The notes under the pieces: generated by a model | Databases searched by the model: none | Seen by the model: only the letters and a program-made list of their open reading frames with translations | Told to the model about the DNA's origin: nothing | Assembly: GCF_006716315.1 (NCBI RefSeq) | Contig: NZ_VFOV01000001.1 | Location: 2,248,501-2,312,500 of the forward strand | From: Nocardioides albertanoniae | GTDB taxonomy: Bacteria > Actinomycetota > Actinomycetes > Propionibacteriales > Nocardioidaceae | DNA length: 64,000 nt | Reading direction: 5' to 3' | Part shown: positions 46,410-55,403 of the stretch, piece by piece | Layout of the letters: each line of letters begins with the position of its first letter | How positions within the stretch are numbered: the first letter of the stretch is position 1 | Program-made: the position numbers and the translations under genes

Positions 46410-46532
46410 CGAGTCGTCTCGTTCTGACACAAACCCGGGCCGAGTCGGCTCGTCCTGACACGAAATTGCGCCGAGTCGGCTCGTTCTAACGAGCCGACTC
46501 GGCGCTGAATGTGGTCAGGACGAGCCGACTCG
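46410..46532. repeat. Symmetric A-B-A' intergenic repeat, copy 2 (tandem genes)
   Basis: A (46441-46459) and A' (46514-46532) are exact inverse complements over 19 bp. B (46468-46505) is a 38-bp palindrome with 18-bp perfect arms and a CT centre; spacers are 8 bp each. An extra degenerate A-like unit (CGAGTCGTCTCGTTCTGAC, 46410-46428) stands upstream, 5 bp after the rarA stop. Here the flanking genes are in tandem, unlike the other copies. Confidence 0.85.
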
Positions 46533-46591
46533 ACGGGTGTGGGCGTTGCCGTGCGCGGGGTTGCCTGCGTGGGGCTATAAGGTTTGGGGCG

Positions 46592-47152
46592 ATGAACTCG
46601 GTGAGCTTGCCTGCATGGGTCCTGGGAGCCGCGGCGGGAGTGGTCCTACTCCTGGTGCTGCTGGTCGGGCTGCTGGTCGTGGGCGCGCGCAGGCGGGCCA
46701 GGCGGCAGCTCGTGGAGGCCGAGGCCAGCGAGGCGGAGCTGCGCGAGCGGCTCGAGGCGCTGGAGAAGCGGCTCACCGAGCCAGAGCCCGGGCAGATCTC
46801 ACCCCGCAGGCGGCGGCGTGAGGAGAAGGAATACGTGATCACCTCCCTCGGGGAGGACGGCGATCAGGCCGAGGTCGAGCAGGTGCCGCAGCGCACGCTG
46901 ACCGCACCCGCCTTCGCCGATGCCGTGTTCCGCGAGACGCTGGTGCACAGCGCGGCGCTGGTCCATGGCGTACGCCGGGCGCTCTCGCCCGAGGTGCGGT
47001 TCAAGATCCGCTACGAGATGCACCGCGAGGTCAAGCGCTCCCGCAAGGACCGCAAGTCCGAGATGCGCGAAGCGCTGCGCGAGCACCGGGCCAGACAACG
47101 GGCCGCGATGGCCGACGACGATCGAGACGTACGTATGGAGGACTCCGCATGA
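46592..47152 (+). CDS. Single-pass membrane protein with coiled-coil, upstream of alaS
   Basis: This 186-residue protein has no recognised domain. The N-terminus is short, then one membrane helix (LGAAAGVVLLLVLLVGLLVVGA, residues about 11-32). A charged heptad-rich stretch (RQLVEAEASEAELRERLEALEKRLTE) suggests a coiled coil, and the C-terminal half is strongly basic and helical. ATG 46592 is chosen; TAAGGT (46578-46583) lies 8 nt upstream. It overlaps the next small gene by 4 bp. Pairs of small membrane proteins between rarA and alaS are usual in actinobacteria; their role is unknown. Confidence 0.7.
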   Translation: MNSVSLPAWVLGAAAGVVLLLVLLVGLLVVGARRRARRQLVEAEASEAELRERLEALEKRLTEPEPGQISPRRRRREEKEYVITSLGEDGDQAEVEQVPQRTLTAPAFADAVFRETLVHSAALVHGVRRALSPEVRFKIRYEMHREVKRSRKDRKSEMREALREHRARQRAAMADDDRDVRMEDSA

Positions 47153-47463
47153 GGGGCGCGATCTGGTTCGTGGCCGGCGCCGGCGCCGGCATCTACGCGA
47201 TGGTGCGAGGGCGCAGGGCAGCAGAGGCGTTCACCGCCGACGGGCTGCGCGACCGCGCCCAGGCGCTCGGCGTGGGCGCGCGGATCTTCCGCGACGAGCT
47301 GGCCATCGGAAAGGCCGAGAAAGAGGTCGAGCTCCGGGAGTGGATCGGGGCCATGGCCGATCCGCAGAAACAGATTGGCGCCGCCGGCGCCGAGCAGCAC
47401 AGACTTGGACTGAACGGGCCAACCGAGGACCCGAAGCAGAACACGGAAGGTAGTACCCCCTGA
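47149..47463 (+). CDS. Small membrane-associated protein upstream of alaS (DUF6167-like)
   Basis: This 104-residue protein opens MRGAIWFVAGAGAGIYAMVRGRRAAEAFTADGLRDRAQALGVGARIFRDE. It has one weak Gly/Ala-rich membrane helix followed by an amphipathic segment and a hydrophilic tail. This matches, from memory, the DUF6167-type proteins always found just before alaS in actinobacteria; the family number is less certain than the family resemblance. It overlaps the preceding gene by 4 bp, and its stop shares a base with the alaS start. Function is unknown. Confidence 0.7.
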   Translation: MRGAIWFVAGAGAGIYAMVRGRRAAEAFTADGLRDRAQALGVGARIFRDELAIGKAEKEVELREWIGAMADPQKQIGAAGAEQHRLGLNGPTEDPKQNTEGSTP

Positions 47464-50156
47464 TGGAGTGGTTGAGCACGGCGGAGATCCGCCGCCGCTT
47501 TACGGCGCATTTCGCCGAGAACACCGAGGTCGGCCAGCACACGGTGGTGCCCTCGGCATCGCTGCTGCTCGACGACCCCAACCTGCTCTTCGTCAACGCA
47601 GGCATGGTGCCCTTCAAGCCCTACTTCCTCGGTCAGGCCACGCCGCCCTACGACCGGGCGACCTCGGTGCAGAAGTGCATCCGTACGCCCGACATCGAGG
47701 AGGTCGGCAAGACCACCCGCCACGGCACGTTCTTCGAGATGTGCGGCAACTTCTCCTTCGGTAACTACTTCAAGGAGGGCGCGATCACGCTCGCCTGGGA
47801 GCTGATCACCAAGTCGGTCGCCGACGGCGGCTTCGGGTTCGACGAGTCGATCCTCTACCCCTCCGTGCTCGACGGTGACGACGAGGCGGTCGCGCTGTGG
47901 AAGTCGATCACCGGCCTGCCCGACGACCGCATCGTGCGGCTCCCTCCGAGCGAGAACTACTGGTCGATGGGCGTGCCCGGACCCGGTGGCCCGTGCTCGG
48001 AGATCCTGATCGACCGGGGCCCGGAGTTCGGCGCCGACCGTGACTGGGAGGCGGGCGACCGCTACCTGGAGTTCTGGAACCTCGTCTTCATGCAGGACAA
48101 CGTCGCGGTGGCGCGGTCCAAGTACGACGTCGACATCGACGGTTCGCTGCCGCAGAAGTCGATCGACACCGGCCTCGGGCTCGAGCGGGTCGCCTATCTG
48201 ATGCAGGGCAAGGCGAACATGTACGAGACCGACGTGGTCTTCCCTGTCATCGAGAAGGCCATGGAGCTGACCGGCAAGAAGTACGGCGCTGCCTATGAGG
48301 ACGATGTCCGTTTCCGCGTCGTCGCCGACCACGTGCGCTCCTCGCTGATGCTCATCGGCGACGGGGTGACCCCGGGCAACGAGGGCCGTGGCTACGTGCT
48401 GCGCCGGCTGATGCGCCGCGCGATCCGCAACATGCGCCTGCTCGGCTACGAGGACCCGGCCATGCCCGAGCTGCTGCCGATCTCCCGCGACAAGATGGGG
48501 GAGACCTACACCGAGCTCCACACCGGGTGGGACCGGATCAAGCGGGTCGCCGACGCCGAGGAGGAGTCGTTCCGCAAGACGCTCGCCTCCGGCACCCAGA
48601 TCTTCGACCTGGCCGCGACCGAGGTGAAGTCGAGCGGATCGACCACCTTCACCGGTGACAAGGCGTTCCAGCTCCATGACACGTACGGCTTCCCGATCGA
48701 CCTGACCCTCGAGATGGCCGCCGAGGCGGGCCTCGAGGTCGACGAGCCGGGGTTCCGTGGGCTGATGAGCGAGCAGCGCGAGCGGGCCAAGGCCGACGCG
48801 CGCGCCAAGAAGGGCCAGCACGCCGACCTGTCGGCCTACCGCGGCATCCTCGACACCAACGGGCCGACCGACTGGCAGGCCTACACCACGCTCGAGACCG
48901 AGTCGAAGCCGCTCGCGCTCCTCAAGGAGGGCAAGCCGGTCGACGTGCTCGGCCCCGAGGAGATCGGCGAGATCGTCCTCGACCGCACCCCGTTCTACGC
49001 CGAGTCCGGTGGCCAGGCGGCCGACGCCGGCATCATCGAGTTCGACGGCGGCCGGCTCGAGGTCATCGACGTCCAGCGCCCGGTCAAGGGCCTGGTCGTG
49101 CACCAGGTGCGTGTCGTCGACGGCGAGTTCGCGAGCGGGTCGGCCGGCGGTGGCCTCGTGCACGCCCAGGTCGACCACGAGTGGCGCACCGGCGCCCGCC
49201 AGGCCCACTCCGGCACCCACGTGGTGCACGCTGCGCTGCGCGAGGTGCTCGGGCCGACCGCGCTTCAGTCGGGCTCGTTCAACCGCCCCGGCTACCTGCG
49301 CCTCGACTACGGCTGGACCAAGGGTCTGACGCCTGCGCAGATGCACGAGATCGAAGAGGTCTCCAACAACGCGCTGCGCGCCGACCTGCCGGTCGCCTGG
49401 GACTACATGACCCTCCCGCAGGCCAAGGAGTGGGGTGCGATCGCGCTCTTCGGCGAGACCTATGACGACTCCAAGGTGCGCGTCGTCGAGATCGGCGGCC
49501 CCTGGTCGCGCGAGCTGTGCGGTGGCACCCACGTGGACCACTCGGCCCAGATCGGGACGATCGTGGTCACCTCGGAGGCCTCGGTCGGCTCCGGCAATCG
49601 GCGCATCGAGGCGTTCACCGGCGTGGAGGGCTTCAACTACCTGGCCCGCGAGCGCGACGTGGTCTCCGAGCTCAACCTGCTGCTCAAGACCAAGTCCGAC
49701 GACGTCGTCGGGCGGGTCGCCGACATGATGGAGCGGCTCAAGGCCGCCGAGAAGGAGATCGCCCGGGCGCGTACGGCGCAGCTGCTCGCCTCCGGTGGCT
49801 CGATCGCCGCCACGGCGGTCGACGTCAACGGCGTCAAGGTGGTCGCTCAGCGGGTGCCGGGCGTCGGCGGCGGTGACGCGCGCACGCTCGCCCAGGACGT
49901 ACGCGCCCGGCTCGGTGAGGCGCCGGCGGCGGTCGTCCTCTTCGGCGACGCTGACGACAAGGTGGCCGTCGTGGCCGCGGTCAACCCGGCCGGGATCACG
50001 GCCGGGGTCAAGGCCGGCGACCTGATCAAGGAGCTCGCTCCCGTGGTCGGCGGACGCGGCGGCGGCAAGCCCGACTTCGCGCAGGGCGGCGGCACCGACG
50101 TCACCAAGATCGACGCCGCGCTCGACATGGTCCCGACGCTGGTCGCGCGCGATTGA
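47463..50156 (+). CDS. alaS: Alanyl-tRNA synthetase
   Basis: This 897-residue class II synthetase charges tRNA-Ala and edits misacylated Ser/Gly. The catalytic core includes FFEMCGNFSFGNYFKEGAI, ENYWSMGVPGPGGPCSEI and FRVVADHVRSSLMLIGDGVTPGNEGRGYVLRRLMRRA. The editing domain zinc site has H582 and H586 (HSGTH) plus C686 and H690 (CGGTH). A C-terminal DHHA1-like oligomerisation/tRNA-elbow domain ends the protein (GGGDARTLAQDVRARL, GGRGGGKPDFAQGGG). The length is normal. GAAGGTAG precedes the ATG, and the stop overlaps the ruvX start by one base. Confidence 0.98.
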   Translation: MEWLSTAEIRRRFTAHFAENTEVGQHTVVPSASLLLDDPNLLFVNAGMVPFKPYFLGQATPPYDRATSVQKCIRTPDIEEVGKTTRHGTFFEMCGNFSFGNYFKEGAITLAWELITKSVADGGFGFDESILYPSVLDGDDEAVALWKSITGLPDDRIVRLPPSENYWSMGVPGPGGPCSEILIDRGPEFGADRDWEAGDRYLEFWNLVFMQDNVAVARSKYDVDIDGSLPQKSIDTGLGLERVAYLMQGKANMYETDVVFPVIEKAMELTGKKYGAAYEDDVRFRVVADHVRSSLMLIGDGVTPGNEGRGYVLRRLMRRAIRNMRLLGYEDPAMPELLPISRDKMGETYTELHTGWDRIKRVADAEEESFRKTLASGTQIFDLAATEVKSSGSTTFTGDKAFQLHDTYGFPIDLTLEMAAEAGLEVDEPGFRGLMSEQRERAKADARAKKGQHADLSAYRGILDTNGPTDWQAYTTLETESKPLALLKEGKPVDVLGPEEIGEIVLDRTPFYAESGGQAADAGIIEFDGGRLEVIDVQRPVKGLVVHQVRVVDGEFASGSAGGGLVHAQVDHEWRTGARQAHSGTHVVHAALREVLGPTALQSGSFNRPGYLRLDYGWTKGLTPAQMHEIEEVSNNALRADLPVAWDYMTLPQAKEWGAIALFGETYDDSKVRVVEIGGPWSRELCGGTHVDHSAQIGTIVVTSEASVGSGNRRIEAFTGVEGFNYLARERDVVSELNLLLKTKSDDVVGRVADMMERLKAAEKEIARARTAQLLASGGSIAATAVDVNGVKVVAQRVPGVGGGDARTLAQDVRARLGEAPAAVVLFGDADDKVAVVAAVNPAGITAGVKAGDLIKELAPVVGGRGGGKPDFAQGGGTDVTKIDAALDMVPTLVARD

Positions 50157-50629
50157 TGCGCCACGGCGTCCGGCTCGGCCTCGACCCGGGGGATGCTCGC
50201 ATCGGCGTCGCCAGGAGCGACCCCACGGGGTTCCTGGCGACGCCGCTCGAGACGGTCAAGAAGGGCCGCGGTGACCTCGCTCGTCTGCAGGCGATCGTCG
50301 CCGAGATCGGTGAGGAGTCGACGATGCTCGAGATCGTCGTCGGGCTGCCCCGCTCCCTCAAGGGAGGCGAGAATCCGGCGACTGCTAAGGTCCGGGACTT
50401 CGCCGCGTCGTTGGCGCGGCGGGTGGCCCCGGTGCCGGTGCGGCTCATCGACGAGCGACTCACCACCGTCTCTGCGGAGGCTATGCTCCGTGACCGGGGG
50501 CGCAAGGGACAGGACCGCCGAGCAGTCGTCGACATGGCCGCGGCGGTCGTGATCCTGCAACACGCATTGGACAGTGAGCGCGCTTCGGGGGCCGCGCCTG
50601 GAGAGATCGTTGAGGTCGGTCATGAGTGA
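50156..50629 (+). CDS. ruvX: YqgF/RuvX-family RNase H-fold nuclease
   Basis: This 157-residue protein of the YqgF family acts as a pre-16S rRNA 5'-end processing factor and was earlier proposed as a Holliday-junction resolvase. It opens HGVRLGLDPGDARIGVARSD, with the acidic active-site residue Asp10. Further conserved segments are VVGLPRSLKGGENPA, VPVRLIDERLTTVSAEAMLR and RAVVDMAAAVVILQ. ATG 50156 overlaps the alaS stop by one base; a TTG codon just before it is less likely. It overlaps mltG by 8 bp. The alaS-ruvX-mltG-aroE order is conserved in actinobacteria. Confidence 0.93.
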   Translation: MRHGVRLGLDPGDARIGVARSDPTGFLATPLETVKKGRGDLARLQAIVAEIGEESTMLEIVVGLPRSLKGGENPATAKVRDFAASLARRVAPVPVRLIDERLTTVSAEAMLRDRGRKGQDRRAVVDMAAAVVILQHALDSERASGAAPGEIVEVGHE

Positions 50630-52124
50630 CAGGTACAACACCCCGAACCCACGCGACCCTCGTCGTCCCGGGCCCGGGGCACGCCCTGGGCCGTACGGCC
50701 GCGACCCACGCGGTTACCCGTCTCGCGCGCAGGACCCGCGGCAGCTGCCGCCCCAGCAGCAGGGTCAGCAGCGTCCGCCGATGCCGGGCCAGATGCCGGG
50801 CCAGCAGCCGCCCATGCAGCCTGGCCTGCGTCCGCCGCCGCGACCGGGCCGTGCTGCCGCGCCGCACCCCGGTCTCGGCACGCCTCCGCCCGGATACGCC
50901 CAGGCGGTGCCGCCCCGGCGATCCGACTACGGCGGACCCGCCTATCAGCAGCACCCCGGCTTCCTCGACGGCGGTCCCGGCTTTCCCGAGCAGCAGGAGC
51001 CCTACTTCGAGGGCAAGCCCCCCAAGCGCAAGCGCCGCTTCGGTGGCTGCCTCGCCGTGCTGGTGGCGCTGGCGGTCATCCTCGGTGGGGTCTACGTCGC
51101 CGGCGACCGTGCGATCGACTACATCAAGGACAAGGTCGCCCCGCCGGCCGACTATGCCGGACCCGGCACCGACCCGGTCTCCTTCGAGGTGCACCAGGGT
51201 GACTCGGTCTCGGCGGTCGGCCGCAACCTGAAGGATGCGGGTGTGGTGGAGTCGGTCGACGCCTTCATCGACGCCGCCAACACCGAAGGGCTCAGCGTGC
51301 AGGTCGGCTTCTACCCGTTGAAGAAGGAGATGAAGTCGGCCGACGTCGTCGAGATCCTCGCCAACCCCGACAACATCGACACCGTCAACCTCACCATCAC
51401 CGAGGGGTCCCGCGCCAAGGCGATCTACAAGGCCCTGGCGAAGAAGACCGGCAAGAAGCCTGCGGAGTTCAAGAAGGCCGCGGAGGACACCGAGGGCATC
51501 GGGCTGCCCGACTACGCGGGCGGCAACGTCGAGGGTTATCTCTTCCCCGCGACGTACGCCTTCCCGCCCGACGCGACGCCGACCGAGATGCTCGCGATGA
51601 TGGTCGACCGGTGGGAGCAGGCGCTCGGCGACAACGACATCGAGGCGCGCGCCAAGCAGCTCAAGTGCGGCGATGGCAAGACGTGCACACCGGAGCAGAT
51701 CATGACCGTGGCCTCGCTCGTGCAGGCCGAGGGGAGGGGCACGGACATGCCCAAGATCGCCCGGGTGATCTACAACCGGCTCGACCCGAAGGTCGACGAC
51801 GGGGCGACCAACGGCACCCTCGGGATCGACGCCTCCAACGCCTACGGCGTGAACAAGTCCGGCACGACCGCGCTCACCCCGGCCGAGCTGGCCAAGGACA
51901 CCGACTACGACACCCGACGGAAGTCCGGCCTCCCGCCGACCCCGATCGGGTCGCCCGGTGACGAGGCCATCGAGGCGGCGCTGAAGCCGGCCGAGGGCGA
52001 CTGGCTCTTCTACGTCACGGTCAACCTCAAGACCGGCAAGACGAAGTTCGCCAAGACCCATGACGAGTTCTTGAAGTACAAGGCGGACTACGAGGCCTAC
52101 TGCAAGAAGTCCGAGGCCTGCTGA
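50622..52124 (+). CDS. mltG: Endolytic murein transglycosylase MltG (YceG family)
   Basis: This 500-residue membrane-anchored enzyme cleaves nascent glycan strands. Residues 1-138 are cytoplasmic and very rich in Pro, Gln, Arg and Gly, an extension absent from E. coli MltG. The membrane helix is CLAVLVALAVILGGVYVAG (about 142-162). Outside, a LysM-like subdomain (VSFEVHQGDSVSAVGRNLKDAGVV) precedes the catalytic domain. The catalytic Glu is predicted as E370 in TVASLVQAEGRG, followed by VIYNRL and LPPTPIGSPG. ATG 50622 follows GAGG and overlaps ruvX; the stop shares a base with aroE. Confidence 0.94.
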   Translation: MSDRYNTPNPRDPRRPGPGARPGPYGRDPRGYPSRAQDPRQLPPQQQGQQRPPMPGQMPGQQPPMQPGLRPPPRPGRAAAPHPGLGTPPPGYAQAVPPRRSDYGGPAYQQHPGFLDGGPGFPEQQEPYFEGKPPKRKRRFGGCLAVLVALAVILGGVYVAGDRAIDYIKDKVAPPADYAGPGTDPVSFEVHQGDSVSAVGRNLKDAGVVESVDAFIDAANTEGLSVQVGFYPLKKEMKSADVVEILANPDNIDTVNLTITEGSRAKAIYKALAKKTGKKPAEFKKAAEDTEGIGLPDYAGGNVEGYLFPATYAFPPDATPTEMLAMMVDRWEQALGDNDIEARAKQLKCGDGKTCTPEQIMTVASLVQAEGRGTDMPKIARVIYNRLDPKVDDGATNGTLGIDASNAYGVNKSGTTALTPAELAKDTDYDTRRKSGLPPTPIGSPGDEAIEAALKPAEGDWLFYVTVNLKTGKTKFAKTHDEFLKYKADYEAYCKKSEAC

Positions 52125-52975
52125 TGAAGTGTGCTGTCCTGGGTGATCCGATCGATCACTCGCTCTCCCCGGTGCTCCACCGCGCGGCGTACGCCGAGCT
52201 GGAGATGTCGGAGTGGTCCTACACCTCGACCCGGGTGGCTGCCGGGGCGCTGGCCTCGCACGTCGAGAGCCTCGGTGGCGACTGGCCGCCGAGCAGGTGG
52301 CGTGGCCTGTCGGTGACGATGCCGCTCAAGCGCGAGGCCTTCGAGCTGGCGCGGTCGGTCTCGCCGCGGGCGCGGCTCGTGGGTGCGGTCAACACGCTGG
52401 TGCGCTCCTCGCACGGCTGGGTGGGCGACAACACCGACCTTCCCGGCGCGGTCGCCGCGATCCGGGAGCGAGCGGGGGCCGAGGCCGCGTGTGCCTCCGG
52501 GGTGATCCTGGGCGCGGGCGCGACCGCAGCATCGACCGGGCTCGCGCTGGCCGAGCTCGGTGCCTCGCGGATCACGCTGCTGGCCCGCAACCCGGGCGCG
52601 GCGGGCGAGACGATCGAGATGATCTCGCGCCACCCGAGCAAGCCGATCGTCTCGGTGCTGTCGCTGGACTCGGCCGCGCCCGACTCCGTGTCCGGCGGCG
52701 TCGACGCCGTCGTGTCCACGATCCCGGCCAAGGCGCAGACCGCCGAGGTCGTGGCCCGCTGGGCGAGCGCTCCGGTGGTCTTCGACGTCGTCTACGACCC
52801 CTGGCCCTCGCCGCTGCTGGAGGCCACCTCCGGGGTGGCGGTCAGCGGCCTGGACCTGCTCGTGCACCAGGCGGGTCTGCAGTTCGAGCTGTTCACCGGG
52901 CGCCCCGCGCCGCTGGCCGCGATGCGGGCGGCGGGGGAGAAGGCGCTGGGCATCACGGAGCCCTCTCCGGCATGA
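52124..52975 (+). CDS. aroE: Shikimate dehydrogenase
   Basis: This 283-residue enzyme reduces 3-dehydroshikimate to shikimate. The substrate-binding start CAVLGDPIDHSLSPVLHRAAY, the catalytic Lys in SVTMPLKREAF, and GAVNTLVR...GDNTDLPGAV (Asp ligand) are present. The nucleotide-binding glycine loop is LGAGATAAST, and the C-terminal GLDLLVHQAGLQFELFTG is typical. It shares a base with the mltG stop and overlaps the prepilin peptidase gene. It begins the shikimate block that continues with aroC, aroK and aroB after one unrelated gene. Confidence 0.95.
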   Translation: MKCAVLGDPIDHSLSPVLHRAAYAELEMSEWSYTSTRVAAGALASHVESLGGDWPPSRWRGLSVTMPLKREAFELARSVSPRARLVGAVNTLVRSSHGWVGDNTDLPGAVAAIRERAGAEAACASGVILGAGATAASTGLALAELGASRITLLARNPGAAGETIEMISRHPSKPIVSVLSLDSAAPDSVSGGVDAVVSTIPAKAQTAEVVARWASAPVVFDVVYDPWPSPLLEATSGVAVSGLDLLVHQAGLQFELFTGRPAPLAAMRAAGEKALGITEPSPA

Positions 52976-53643
52976 GCCCTGCGGCGGTCGTGCTGGTGAG
53001 TGCGGCCGTCGCCGGCCTGCTCGCCGCGGGGCTGCCTGCCTTCCTGTGCCGGCTCCCCGAGCCGGCCGATCCGCCCGCGACCTCCTACCGCGAGCTCGCC
53101 GGGTGGCCACCGCTCGTGCCGCTGGCGGTCTCGGTCTCTGCCGGCGTCGCGGCCCTGCTCGCCTGGGGCGTGGAGCCGTCGCGGCTGATGATCGCCCTGG
53201 CACCGCTGGTTCCGGTGCTGGTCATGCTGGCCTACGTCGACTGGCGGGTGCAGCGGCTGCCCAAGATGCCGATCCTGGCGGCCACCACGGCCGGGCTGGT
53301 GCTGGCCGGCGCGGAGTGGCTGTGGGTGCGCGAGACCGAGGTGCTGCGCGCGGTGGTCGGGCTCGCCCTGGCCCGCTCCGTGTTCTGGCTGCTGTGGCGG
53401 TTGGCGCCGCGGGCGATGGGCTTCGGCGACGTACGCCTGGCTGCTGTGGTCGGCCTGGTCCTCGGCCGTCTCGGATGGGACGCGCTGGCGCTCGGGCTCT
53501 GGGCCGGCTTGGTGATCTTCGGCGTCTGGGGCGTCGCCCGGGCGCTCGCGCGAGGCTCGCGGTCGGCGATGCGCGAGCCTCTGGCGTACGGGCCGTTCAT
53601 GATCGTCGGGATGCTCGTCGGCGTGCTCGTCGTCTCGCGCTGA
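52972..53643 (+). CDS. A24-family prepilin peptidase (short form)
   Basis: This 223-residue polytopic aspartyl protease would trim type IV pilin-like signal peptides. The two catalytic aspartates are visible: Asp90 in LAYVDWRVQRLP and Asp153 in GFGDVRLA (GxGD motif). About seven hydrophobic helices fill the rest. The N-terminal cysteine-containing methylase domain of classical PilD is absent, so it probably only cleaves. ATG 52972 overlaps aroE by 4 bp. Its substrates (Tad/Flp or type IV pilins) are not in the window; placement between aroE and aroC is seen in other actinobacteria. Confidence 0.88.
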   Translation: MSPAAVVLVSAAVAGLLAAGLPAFLCRLPEPADPPATSYRELAGWPPLVPLAVSVSAGVAALLAWGVEPSRLMIALAPLVPVLVMLAYVDWRVQRLPKMPILAATTAGLVLAGAEWLWVRETEVLRAVVGLALARSVFWLLWRLAPRAMGFGDVRLAAVVGLVLGRLGWDALALGLWAGLVIFGVWGVARALARGSRSAMREPLAYGPFMIVGMLVGVLVVSR

Positions 53644-53688
53644 GCCCGGATGCACGGGCCTGTGGGGTCAGGATGAAAGGATGACACC

Positions 53689-54867
53689 ATGTTGCGTTGG
53701 CTCACTGCGGGCGAGTCCCACGGTCCGTCGTTGACGGCCGTGATGGAGGGTCTGCCCGCCCATGTCCGGATCACCTCTGACGACATCGCCGGTGCGTTGG
53801 CGCGGCGCCGGCTCGGCTACGGCCGCGGCGCCCGGATGAAGTTCGAGCAGGACCAGGTGCGGATCACCGGGGGCGTGCGCCACGGGGAGTCGCAGGGTGG
53901 GCCGGTCGCGATCGAGGTCGGCAACACCGAGTGGCCCAAGTGGGAGACCGTGATGGCCTCCGACCCCGTCGAGCCCGAGGTGCTCGAGAAGCAGGCGCGC
54001 AACGCCCCGCTGACGCGTCCGCGGCCCGGTCACGCCGACCTGGTCGGGATGCAGAAGTACGACTTCGACGACGCCCGCCCGATCCTGGAGCGCGCCTCGG
54101 CCCGCGAGACGGCGGCAAGGGTCGCGCTCGGCGCGGTCGCCTCGGCGTTCCTCGAGCAGGCGATCGGCGTACGCCTGGTCTCCCACGTGCTCGAGATCGG
54201 CGGCGTCCGTACGCCGGGCACCGACGTGCCCGCGCCCGAGGACGTCTCCCGGCTCGACGAGGATCCCGTGCGGGTGCTCGACCCCGACGGCTCCAAGCAG
54301 ATGGTCGCCCGCATCGACGAGGCCCACAAGGAGGGCGACACCCTCGGCGGCGTCGTCGAGGTGGTCGTCCACGGGCTCCCGCCGGGGCTCGGCTCCCACG
54401 TGCACTGGGACCGTCGCCTCGACGCGCGTCTGGCCGGTGCGCTGATGGGCATCCAGGCGATCAAGGGAGTCGAGGTCGGCGACGGCTTCGAGCTCGCCGC
54501 GACGCCGGGCTCGAAGGCCCACGACGAGATCGTCCCTTCCGACGACGGCATCCGGCGCACCTCCGGGCGCTCCGGTGGCACCGAGGGCGGCATGTCGACC
54601 GGCGAGATCCTGCGCGTGCGCGCGGCGATGAAGCCGATCGCGACCGTGCCGCGAGCGCTGCGCACCGTCGACACGGCCACCGGTGAGGAGGCGGTCGCCC
54701 ACCACCAGCGCTCCGACGTCTGCGCCGTGCCGGCGGCCGGTGTGGTCGCCGAGGCGATGGTCGCGCTCGTGCTGGCCGAGGCGGCGCTGGAGAAGTTCGG
54801 CGGCGACTCGGTCGCCGAGACGGCGCGCAACGCCACGGCCTACCTCGAGAACCTGAGGCTTCGATGA
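53689..54867 (+). CDS. aroC: Chorismate synthase
   Basis: This 392-residue FMN-dependent enzyme converts EPSP to chorismate. Signature regions are [24 protein letters not shown] at the start, [54 protein letters not shown] and [14 protein letters not shown]. An AAAGGATGAC ribosome site precedes ATG 53689. A 45-bp gap separates it from the peptidase gene, and its stop overlaps aroK. With aroK and aroB it forms a compact shikimate-pathway operon. Confidence 0.98.
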   Translation: MLRWLTAGESHGPSLTAVMEGLPAHVRITSDDIAGALARRRLGYGRGARMKFEQDQVRITGGVRHGESQGGPVAIEVGNTEWPKWETVMASDPVEPEVLEKQARNAPLTRPRPGHADLVGMQKYDFDDARPILERASARETAARVALGAVASAFLEQAIGVRLVSHVLEIGGVRTPGTDVPAPEDVSRLDEDPVRVLDPDGSKQMVARIDEAHKEGDTLGGVVEVVVHGLPPGLGSHVHWDRRLDARLAGALMGIQAIKGVEVGDGFELAATPGSKAHDEIVPSDDGIRRTSGRSGGTEGGMSTGEILRVRAAMKPIATVPRALRTVDTATGEEAVAHHQRSDVCAVPAAGVVAEAMVALVLAEAALEKFGGDSVAETARNATAYLENLRLR

Positions 54868-55403
54868 CGTCGCAGGGTGTGCGCCCGGCCGTCGTGCTCG
54901 TCGGCCCGATGGGTGCCGGGAAGTCGACCGTCGGCGCGCTGCTCGCCACGCGTCTCGGGGTGGCGCTGCGCGACACCGACGAGGACATCGCGAAGGCGGC
55001 CGGCAAGAGCGTCCAGGACATCTTCGTCGACGAGGGCGAGGCCCACTTCCGTGAGGTCGAGGCCGACGCCGTCGCCGCGGCGCTCGCCGAGCACGACGGT
55101 GTCGTATCCCTCGGTGGTGGTGCCGTGCTGGCCGATCAGACCCGGATCCTGCTCAAGGAGCACACCGTGGTCTACCTGCGGGTCGGCGTCGCGGACGCGG
55201 TCAAGCGTGTCGGGCTCGGTTCGGGGCGGCCGATGCTGCTGGGCAACGTACGCGGCCGCATCAAGACGCTCCTGGAGGAGCGCGCGCCGATCTATGAGTC
55301 GATGGCGAGCTTCGTCGTCGACACCGACAACCGGCCGGCGACCGAGGTCGCCGACGAGATCGCCGCGGTGTTCGGCGAGCAGAAGACGGAAGAGGATCGA
55401 TGA
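54864..55403 (+). CDS. aroK: Shikimate kinase
   Basis: This 179-residue kinase phosphorylates shikimate at O3. The P-loop GPMGAGKST lies at residues 14-22. DTDEDI (substrate/metal Asp) and FREVEADAV (substrate Arg) follow, with VSLGGGAVL (Walker B-like GGG) and the lid region [24 protein letters not shown] 54864 overlaps the aroC stop and the end overlaps aroB, so the three enzymes are translationally coupled. The short acidic C-terminal tail (EQKTEEDR) is unremarkable. Confidence 0.97.
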   Translation: MTSQGVRPAVVLVGPMGAGKSTVGALLATRLGVALRDTDEDIAKAAGKSVQDIFVDEGEAHFREVEADAVAAALAEHDGVVSLGGGAVLADQTRILLKEHTVVYLRVGVADAVKRVGLGSGRPMLLGNVRGRIKTLLEERAPIYESMASFVVDTDNRPATEVADEIAAVFGEQKTEEDR

